Shown piece after piece: positions 55,444 through 62,712 of a stretch of 64,000 nucleotides of DNA. The stretch spans positions 1-64,000 of the forward strand of contig JAEUIT010000077.1 in assembly GCA_016795035.1 (NCBI GenBank), given 5' to 3'. The notes beneath the pieces were generated by a model. It was not told the origin of the DNA, searched no databases, and saw only the letters and a program-made list of their open reading frames with translations. Each line of letters opens with the position of its first letter. Position 1 is the first letter of the stretch. The translations under genes and the position numbers were made by a program. The stretch comes from Phycisphaerae bacterium (GTDB lineage Bacteria; Planctomycetota; Phycisphaerae; Phycisphaerales; SM1A02).

Positions 55444-56457
55444 ATGCCCCAACAAGACCAAAAACTGCAATCGGGTCTCCCGCGGGCGCAATCCGGCGTG
55501 ACAGCCTCCGTCTCCACGTTTCATTCGCGGGTAACGCGTGCCGAGAGTCTTCAGGAGCACTTTCGAGAGAGCGAGACACGCGTCGATCAGATCAGTCGCG
55601 GTCCACTTGTCGGGGAGTTGTCGGGATTGGAAGCTGGGTCGGTCCGCATCTTGGACGTCAGGTTCAACAGGTCCGTTCGGATCTGCGGACAGGTGCAGCC
55701 CGACGTTCTCCATGTGGCCGCGATCTCCGCGAGCGGAGAGCAATCGGTCTGCCGTGGGCACAAGGTGCAGCGCGGGCAGTTGCTCATTCTTTCACCGGGC
55801 GAAACGGTCCATCATGTGGCTGCGGCCGAGTCCCGAAGCTTGGTCGCCATGATCAGGCCTGGCGAACTCTGGGCGGCCGCGCGGACTCTTCTTCAGTGCG
55901 AGCCATCATGGCGACTTGCAGGAATGGTCGCGGTGCATCCTCATCCGGTCGCCCAACGTGAATTGAATGTGATCCTGCGCGCCGCCATTCATCGAGCAAA
56001 GCAAGAGAGCGTGAGCGCGACCGCCGGCCCCGTGGCCGATCGACGTTTCGAACATGCGGTCTTGCATCGAGTGGTCCGTGCCTTGGATTCCGCGTATCCC
56101 ATGGATCAATCCGAAATCGGGCACACTCGTCGGCTTCAGATCCTGAAAGACGCCGAAGATCTGATGGTCTCCCGAATGGAGGGTTCGCTGACGATCGTCG
56201 ACCTCTGTGCAGCGGTTCACGTCAGCGAGCGCACCTTGCACTACGCCTTCCGAGACGTGTGTGGAATGAGCCCGATGGCGTACTACAAATCCCTGCGACT
56301 GAATGAGATTCGACGCCATCTTCAGCGTGCCGATCCCCGCCGGACATCGATCTCTCAAGTGGTTGAGCGATTCGGCTTTCTGCGGCCAGGCAATCTTGCC
56401 GCAGACTACAAGCGGCAGTTTGGCGAACTGCCATCCCTCACATTGCGACATAGTTAG
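55444..56457 (+). CDS. AraC-family transcriptional regulator
   Basis: 337 residues. The N-terminal 200 residues form a cupin-like sensing domain (GQVQPDVLHVAAIS, QLLILSPGETVHHV). The C-terminal AraC helix-turn-helix pair is clear: LTIVDLCAAVHVSERTLHYAFRDV, GMSPMAYYKSLRLNEIRRHL, and then ISQVVERFGFLRPGNLAADYKRQFGELPS. Divergent from the sulfatase and probably controls it through the 96-bp shared region. Confidence 0.92.
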   Translation: MPQQDQKLQSGLPRAQSGVTASVSTFHSRVTRAESLQEHFRESETRVDQISRGPLVGELSGLEAGSVRILDVRFNRSVRICGQVQPDVLHVAAISASGEQSVCRGHKVQRGQLLILSPGETVHHVAAAESRSLVAMIRPGELWAAARTLLQCEPSWRLAGMVAVHPHPVAQRELNVILRAAIHRAKQESVSATAGPVADRRFEHAVLHRVVRALDSAYPMDQSEIGHTRRLQILKDAEDLMVSRMEGSLTIVDLCAAVHVSERTLHYAFRDVCGMSPMAYYKSLRLNEIRRHLQRADPRRTSISQVVERFGFLRPGNLAADYKRQFGELPSLTLRHS

Positions 56458-56747
56458 GCACCGCGGCGACGATGTGTGGCACGGCGCGACGAACGCGCTT
56501 TTGCCGGATGCGGAGGAAGAAGTGCGGGGGCTGCGGTGGGCCGTCGCTGCGATTGGCGTTTGAAGTCGGAAGTGCCGAGGGAGTGGTCGGCGTGGGAGGC
56601 GAGCGCCATCCCTTTGTGAGCGCTAACCCGGCGGACGAGGCCTGGGAGAACCCAAGCTCCTTCTTCTCTCCGGAGACCCGTACCCCCCGCATCGGGCGAC
56701 CCCCCCTCGCCCCGAACGGGGCGACTCCGGCAATCCATCGTCATTGC

Positions 56748-56775
56748 ACAACGGCCCGCACTCGCGGGCCGTTGT
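56748..56775 (-). terminator. strong hairpin downstream of the tRNA-Val fragment
   Basis: Perfect 12-bp stem ACAACGGCCCGC/GCGGGCCGTTGT with a 4-nt loop, extended by ATTG/CAAT outside. It sits 4 nt past the 3' end of the tRNA fragment, where a tRNA terminator is expected. No T run follows. Confidence 0.6.
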
Positions 56776-56778
56776 CAA

Positions 56779-56820
56779 TGCCGATGAGCGGACTCGAACC
56801 GCCGACCTCCGGGTTGTGAA
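56779..56820 (-). tRNA. 3' fragment of tRNA-Val(CAC), probable attachment site
   Basis: On the minus strand the 42 nt read as the anticodon loop TTCACAA (anticodon CAC), anticodon stem 3' strand CCCGG, variable loop AGGTC, T stem-loop GGCGG-TTCGAGT-CCGCT, and acceptor 3' strand CATCGGC with discriminator A. The 5' half is missing: the bases before the loop (CCCCC) do not pair with CCCGG. This is the pattern left at one end of an element integrated in a tRNA gene. Confidence 0.75.
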
Positions 56821-57288
56821 GGGGGAGGAAGGTGTTTTGCAGCAAGGAGTTGCAGATGAGGAGCAGCGGGGGCGGCAGCTTGCGAAAGGCACGCTCAACG
56901 ATTGGATTCGGAACTGCCCGTTGGAACTGCCAGCACGCATAGTTGACGCCGTTGTGCTGATATTGATTCGTTGTAGTAGTGCTTCGTCCTCTGACGGATC
57001 CAATCGTGACCCATCGTCGGCAGTATGTGCGGTTGAGGGCTATCTGTGTCATTGGCCATTCGCTTGTATGAGGTTTTACTCGTGCTCGGCGAGATTCGCC
57101 CTAATGCACCTCGCACGAAGGCCCGCCCCACGAGCAGCATCTTGGAGCCGGGGCGCACTACAACTGTCCAAAGGGCGGGGGCGCACTACAAACTCGCGAG
57201 CAGTCGAGCTAGACCCAAGCAATAGCCCACGCGAAGGGGGGCCGACGCCGCGTGCGCTCGCCGCGCCTGACATGCTTCGGGGCCGGCC

Positions 57289-60200
57289 TCAGCCTCGTGC
57301 CACCAGTTCATAGAACGGCTTAGCGCGAATGACTTCTCCTGCAACGTCAAACGTCTTGTACAGGCACTGGTGGTTGGCGAGGCCCTTCACTCGATCTACA
57401 ACCGATTGGTCCACGTTCGTTAGCCCGATTCCAACAAGATCCTTTACGCTTAGGTTGGGAACCTTGTGCACGAACCAAGTCAGCAGTGGTTCGCGATAGT
57501 CCTCGTTGGCGGTCCTGAAGTGCGAGAGGTATTGGGATGCCAACATGATGCCGATGCCAAACTCGCGACCTTGAAGCAGCAGCTTCTTGAGAACATCGAA
57601 CTCGTACTGCATGATATTGTTGGCTTCGTCGACCAGCAGGAACGAGTCGACGTACCGCAGCTGTGGATCGGTGCCAAGGAACGGCTTCTTCTCCCGCGAC
57701 AACATGTAGGCGAAGAAGAGGTTGAGCATGATGGCAACCACGACGTTTTTCGTCTTGTCATCGTCCTGAAGGTACCCGAGGTCCACTACGACCGGGCCTG
57801 AGAAGAACTCAGAGAACGGGAGTACCGCCGCGGGGTCCCGAGTAAACAACTCCATGTCAACCATGTTGCTCATGATGCTGTAGGGCGCATCGAGCTTGTC
57901 GCCAATGATGTGTGTGTAGGCGTCGAATACCCCGTAAAGGGTCGGCGCAGCGAGCGACTGTGCCGAGGCCGTGGCATAGGCGTCCTTCACTGCGCTCTTC
58001 AGCCTCTCCTGCTGCACGGGGCCAATCCCGGAATAGACGCGGCTCAGGATGTCGATAAAGCAGCGAGCCCTGTGTAGCCACGCCTTGTTGCTGTCGGGCG
58101 CGTCGCGGATGTCGAACAGATTTAGCGGGATGTGCTCCGGCTTGACGACCCTGGCGCCGGTCGCTTCGACGAACTCCTTCTTGGAGTAATCCTTCTTGTA
58201 GTCCAGAATAAAGACATTCGGCGCGCGGCCGCGGTTCGCGGCGGGGTCGCGGCGAAGCTGGTAGATGAGGGCTTGCACAAGCTGTGTCTTGCCCACGCCC
58301 AGATCACCCACGATACCGATGTTCATCTGATTTAGTGCGGTATTGCTGGGGTGGAAGAAGCGGTCGTGTGGCTCGATGGTGGCGACAGTGTTGCCTACAG
58401 CGAATCGCACACCATAGCCAACGGCCGCAGGTGGTGAATCGGATGTAGGTGCCGGCTTGGACGGGATTGCCTGCGGCGGTGCCAATTCCTTGGAGGACCC
58501 AGCCGCCGGTACCGGGGCGGCCCGGGCTGTGGGAGCGGGTGGCGGACTGGGCGGAGCCGGGTCTGGTTGATGGCTTGCTGCTGGCGGGCGAGCTTGGGCG
58601 GATAGCTGCCAATCACCTACCACGTTGCGCAATCGCTCGGGTACCTTCTTCGCCGGGTCCGTGAGAATGGCGTACGCATCAGCATGGCTGATGAGCAGCA
58701 TCTCGTTGAGACCGTCACGATCAAGGTCTCGCTTCTCGCTCTCCTTGTCCGTTCCGACCACGAAGAGGCGACCTTGGGAATCGACCTCTGGCACGATGCG
58801 TCCCGAGAGGATTGCTGCTAAGACTTCGCCGTGACACTTGTGCCAGTCGGTTGACTCCATCAAGTTGCGAAGCTGGCCGTACACGCGGAAGGCGTAGTCG
58901 AGCCATGATGCGATGAGGTGCCGATGGGCGATTCCCCAAATGGCATGCTCGGATGCTCGCTTTGCCAGCTGCTCCAGAAAGCGGGCGAAGATCCGGGCTT
59001 GCTCGATCGCGTCACGAAGCTGGCTATCGCCCATCGCATCGGCGCGGGCCTTCACCTCGATCGGCGTGACCTTCATCGCTGCGAGCTGGTCACCTTCAAA
59101 TCGAAGGCTGATCGATATCAGGTCGGGCCTCTCAAAATCCTGTAATTGCAGCCCTTGCCGCAACTCGTCGAAGAAGGCGTGAAATGGATCGACCGGGATC
59201 ACGAGATTGACTAGGGGACTTCCCTCGGTCCGTACCGGGAAGACACACGGCCAACTGGTCTCTGCGAACTCACACTGGAGGGTGCGAAGGCAGGTGAGGA
59301 CACCGATTTCGCCAAGCGATGCCGTGCCGCCACCGGTCAATCGCTTGAGCGTTGGCACCCCTCTTCTGGATATCTCGCGGAGGAGACGGCTGATCGTCGC
59401 ATCGTTCGTAACCGCGTCTCTCTGCAGATCCTTAATTGCACTCTGGGCTGCGTGGCGGATAGTCGGCGACTCATTGGCAATAAGGTAGAAGCCACTGTTT
59501 TCGCCGGCTCGCCGTGAATAGGACGGAAGGTCATAGTCCCAAAGGTAGGACTTATCGCTCACCGTGAAGAAGCATGCAGGATCGACATTGGTGGAGGAGA
59601 CCGCACAATAACGAGCTGCGTCCACGGCCTTTTCGAGCGTCGGCTTCTTGGGCATGAACACATAGCTGTCAATGGTGTCGGCACAGCGGCCTTCTATCGC
59701 CTGTACGAGCGAAGCTAGCTGCGCACTGGTGGACCGTGCGACCTCGGGAAGCGCCTCGACAGTGTCGGGAGACGATTCGTGCTTGCCTACTCGGCTCTCA
59801 GCGATGAACTTGCCATCGCTGGCAGCAAGCTGGCGGCGAACACGTACCCGGTTGAGACCAACCGCGTCAATGGGAGAATAAAGACCTTGTCGATCCAGTT
59901 CCGGGCTTTGCGTACCGAGATGCGCGATGATGGCCAGATCGGCATGCGGGCTTGGCGTCGGCCGACTGTACCAGCGGATCGAAGAGTCGAGGACCTGCGT
60001 AAGCGTGGATAGCTCTGCGTCTTCAGGCTGGAGATCGTCTCCACGCTCGTCATAGACCTCGAGCGATTTGCCACCGCCGTAGCGCCACGGATCCTGTTCT
60101 GCCAGCGCCTTGCGTGCCCAGCTAAAAATGCCCTCATTGCACGAGCTAGAGCCGCGCGTGTCGCTCGTGACAGATACACGCAGGGTGCTCTTTGCCGACC

Positions 60201-62712
60201 AGATCTGCGCCATCTCATCGATTGCTCGTTCGACTTGCGGCACGCTAAATCCAGACGCCAAGCCGTCAATGGTGATCCCGAACTCCTGGTCGAAGATAAG
60301 CCGACCTGCTTCGTCGTCGAGCGCGCGCAGCTGGTCGCCTTCCCCGCTCCAGAGGACGCCCCAATAGTCAGAGCTGCTTGCGACGGAGAGGAACACGCGC
60401 GGCGCAATCTTGCCCACGGGCGTGCGACATGGGAGGACGAGGCAGTCGGGGGTCGAGCGTGGATCGAGGATGCTCGCGGCTGGGCAACGCAGTCGATGAT
60501 CGATGGCGTGCTGCAACAAAGCTTGCGCAACGGCCTGCCATCCGAAGCGAATCGGGTGAAGCGGCGTTAGGAGGATGGCTTGGGGATAGGGATGCAGCGC
60601 CGCCCCGTTGGGATCAAGCCGATGAACGGTGACGAGGTCCGCCCAGACGGCCGAGTCGTAGTCCTGCTTCAACCACTTGGCGTACTCGTCGAGGTAACTG
60701 GTGACAAGGTTACGGAATGCCTCGTCGCGCATCCGTTCGCCGATGGAGACCGTTTCGACGACTTCGTCGGCTGATGAACCTTGCGTGAGCGCGGCCTGCA
60801 AGGCGGAGCGCGCCGCCACGTAGGCCTTGGGTGGCTGAAAAGCCTCAGGTTCTGGCCGAGGATCATGCTGCATCGGGACAGCCGATAGCTTGGGTCGAGA
60901 CCTCCACTCTGGTGCTGCCCACGCTTCTAGATAGTCCTCACCCAGCACCAGCGGGTGAAAAGAGTCCGGGTCTTCAAGCAACCAGTGCTCAAGGTCATTC
61001 GCTCGGCAGGCGGCAGGTTCCACCCTTGCGGCACCGCCACCCCGACGAACGGCCGAGCGATGCTCCAAGATGAGGCGATCGAATTCGCTAGCGGCACCTA
61101 CCGGAGGGGCATCGGACGCACGAACGAACAATCGCAATACGACCTGATCGCCGCGCACTTCCGCGGTGAACTCGTGCAGGGACTCGTCGTCCGTCTGGAT
61201 GAGCGTTGCAGCGGACGTATCTCCGCTCTTATTGATCGGCCTCTCTTGCGGCTCGTTCGATTCCGCGCTGGTGTCGTGGCCCGTGATGCGATCCCCGATG
61301 ACCACGTGCCTGCCATGCAGGATGTCAACGTGGTGGCTCCCGACACCCGGGAACTCGATATCGCACTCCTGTTCTCCCTTGGCCTTCTTGGCCTTCTTGA
61401 ACAATGAGTGCTTGATGGCGCTCCGGGAATGGACGACGATGCCAATTGCATAGCGGTCGAGGACTATGGCGCGTACCACGAAGGCGGTATAGCCATCCGC
61501 CTCGAACTGGTACCGCAAGGGAGACTGGTGGTCTGGCGGCGTTTCGTCGGTGAACGTAGCCGCCCTTCCCGAAAGCGTCACTTCTCCGAGCGCCGTGAAG
61601 TCCTTGGTTCCCCTTGACACCGAGATCTTGACCACGGCCCCATCGGGTTCGTCTTCGCCCACTGATATGTTGAACGCGGCGGTTTCCTGAAAGAGAATCG
61701 GCAGGCCGGAGCTCGCCTCCACAAGTGCGCCTGCTGCGGAGACTCGTAGCGCCTTGTCGGGAACAACGTCGGAATGGAGAAGCTCGTCCCAGCGTGCCAA
61801 GGTCAGCGCGTCCCACCACGCCGGCACGCTGCCTGACAGCACCTCCGAGATCGGAAGCCGATACCACGATGATGGGGACCTAGCAAAGGTGGGTCCGTCC
61901 CCACTATTCTCCCTTAGGAACGACTGGGCGGCGGTCAACGCTTCCTGAAGGTCTGGAGCTGCAGAGGCCCATGTGCCAAACGCCGTAGAAAAGCCCTGTG
62001 ATTCGAGTTCCTGCCCCACGCGCTCCAGTACGCCCACATGCTGCTTTGTGCCTAGTTCTTGCGAAGCGCACGGCGGGAATCCAAGGGCTGCAAGCAACAA
62101 CCTCGGTGTCGGGGCCGGGCTGGAGACGATCTCGAAGAGTCGCTCGATGACTCCCCATTGAGAATCTCGGTCCTCCGCGCCAATGTCCAATCGCGCGGCG
62201 TCCGTGAGCGCCTGCTCGACAACGCGACGTGCTGCGTCTCTTTGCTCGCCAGTCCAAGCTAGGTTGCCAAGCGCATGCTCTATGAGCTGCGTAACGAAGG
62301 GATCATCCGAAAGGTCACTGCGATCGAGTGCCGGGTCAACTCCGAGGTAGATAGCCGACGAGCTAATGGACTCATTCACGATACTGCCGGGCGGCAGGAG
62401 GGTCAGAAAACAGTGGCAAGCGGGGTTGTTGCGGACGCGCAGCAAGTGCGAATCCGTGCATTTCCCGGAGGCAAGGCCAACGGGATTGGTCGGAACGCTT
62501 GCGACCAGAAACACGGGCACGTTCTGCTCGGCGCCGCTCGGTACCGCGACGCGTAAGCCAGCTTGGCCACCCAGAGAGGAGAGCAGTTCTTCCATCTGGG
62601 GGCCCGGCAGACCGCGGAAAATGGGGCGGGCCTCGCGGCCCGCCGGGCTTCCCAGAATGCGGGTCACCTCATCGGACAAGTAGCGCGAAAGGTAGTTGGT
62701 CAAGCCGTTCAT
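57289..62712 (-). CDS. giant HerA/FtsK-type ATPase with possible PD-(D/E)XK nuclease motif (DptH-like)
   Basis: 1807 residues. About 1150 N-terminal residues have no domain I recognise. At 1195-1240 a PD-(D/E)XK pattern can be read: PD1197-LISISLRF, PIE1219-V-K1221, then Gln-rich helix DSQLRDAIEQARIF. A Pro/Ala linker (about 1372-1430) leads to the ATPase: Walker A GDLGVGKTQ (Lys1475), DYKKDYSKKEF, and Walker B FLLVDEANN (Asp1695, Glu1696), followed by QGREFGIGIMLASQYLSHF, as in HerA. Its ATG shares one base with the stop of the upstream gene. Size (about 197 kDa) and gene order fit DptH, the large component of phosphorothioation-dependent restriction. The ATPase of another defence operon (for example MADS) is the alternative. 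Confidence 0.85.
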   Translation of the reverse strand: MNGLTNYLSRYLSDEVTRILGSPAGREARPIFRGLPGPQMEELLSSLGGQAGLRVAVPSGAEQNVPVFLVASVPTNPVGLASGKCTDSHLLRVRNNPACHCFLTLLPPGSIVNESISSSAIYLGVDPALDRSDLSDDPFVTQLIEHALGNLAWTGEQRDAARRVVEQALTDAARLDIGAEDRDSQWGVIERLFEIVSSPAPTPRLLLAALGFPPCASQELGTKQHVGVLERVGQELESQGFSTAFGTWASAAPDLQEALTAAQSFLRENSGDGPTFARSPSSWYRLPISEVLSGSVPAWWDALTLARWDELLHSDVVPDKALRVSAAGALVEASSGLPILFQETAAFNISVGEDEPDGAVVKISVSRGTKDFTALGEVTLSGRAATFTDETPPDHQSPLRYQFEADGYTAFVVRAIVLDRYAIGIVVHSRSAIKHSLFKKAKKAKGEQECDIEFPGVGSHHVDILHGRHVVIGDRITGHDTSAESNEPQERPINKSGDTSAATLIQTDDESLHEFTAEVRGDQVVLRLFVRASDAPPVGAASEFDRLILEHRSAVRRGGGAARVEPAACRANDLEHWLLEDPDSFHPLVLGEDYLEAWAAPEWRSRPKLSAVPMQHDPRPEPEAFQPPKAYVAARSALQAALTQGSSADEVVETVSIGERMRDEAFRNLVTSYLDEYAKWLKQDYDSAVWADLVTVHRLDPNGAALHPYPQAILLTPLHPIRFGWQAVAQALLQHAIDHRLRCPAASILDPRSTPDCLVLPCRTPVGKIAPRVFLSVASSSDYWGVLWSGEGDQLRALDDEAGRLIFDQEFGITIDGLASGFSVPQVERAIDEMAQIWSAKSTLRVSVTSDTRGSSSCNEGIFSWARKALAEQDPWRYGGGKSLEVYDERGDDLQPEDAELSTLTQVLDSSIRWYSRPTPSPHADLAIIAHLGTQSPELDRQGLYSPIDAVGLNRVRVRRQLAASDGKFIAESRVGKHESSPDTVEALPEVARSTSAQLASLVQAIEGRCADTIDSYVFMPKKPTLEKAVDAARYCAVSSTNVDPACFFTVSDKSYLWDYDLPSYSRRAGENSGFYLIANESPTIRHAAQSAIKDLQRDAVTNDATISRLLREISRRGVPTLKRLTGGGTASLGEIGVLTCLRTLQCEFAETSWPCVFPVRTEGSPLVNLVIPVDPFHAFFDELRQGLQLQDFERPDLISISLRFEGDQLAAMKVTPIEVKARADAMGDSQLRDAIEQARIFARFLEQLAKRASEHAIWGIAHRHLIASWLDYAFRVYGQLRNLMESTDWHKCHGEVLAAILSGRIVPEVDSQGRLFVVGTDKESEKRDLDRDGLNEMLLISHADAYAILTDPAKKVPERLRNVVGDWQLSAQARPPAASHQPDPAPPSPPPAPTARAAPVPAAGSSKELAPPQAIPSKPAPTSDSPPAAVGYGVRFAVGNTVATIEPHDRFFHPSNTALNQMNIGIVGDLGVGKTQLVQALIYQLRRDPAANRGRAPNVFILDYKKDYSKKEFVEATGARVVKPEHIPLNLFDIRDAPDSNKAWLHRARCFIDILSRVYSGIGPVQQERLKSAVKDAYATASAQSLAAPTLYGVFDAYTHIIGDKLDAPYSIMSNMVDMELFTRDPAAVLPFSEFFSGPVVVDLGYLQDDDKTKNVVVAIMLNLFFAYMLSREKKPFLGTDPQLRYVDSFLLVDEANNIMQYEFDVLKKLLLQGREFGIGIMLASQYLSHFRTANEDYREPLLTWFVHKVPNLSVKDLVGIGLTNVDQSVVDRVKGLANHQCLYKTFDVAGEVIRAKPFYELVARG

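Larger units (their letters stand above)
56458..57288. other. boundary region: chromosome to island
   Basis: 831 bp without a supported gene. The left part (to 56820) is GC-rich and holds a CGCCCCGAACGGGGCG hairpin near 56709, the strong hairpin at 56748-56775 and the tRNA fragment. To the right, GC drops; a 13-bp direct repeat GGGCGCACTACAA occurs at 57151 and 57179. Confidence 0.6.

Noticed and set aside
56472..56819. Short open frame (115 codons) across the tRNA fragment
   Set aside because: It reads through the hairpins and the tRNA remnant; the translation MSGLEPPTSGL is a typical artefact of a tRNA antisense strand.
56779..56820. A complete, functional tRNA-Val gene
   Set aside because: The 5' half (acceptor 5' strand, D arm, anticodon stem 5' strand) is absent; neighbouring bases cannot pair with CCCGG or with CATCGGC.
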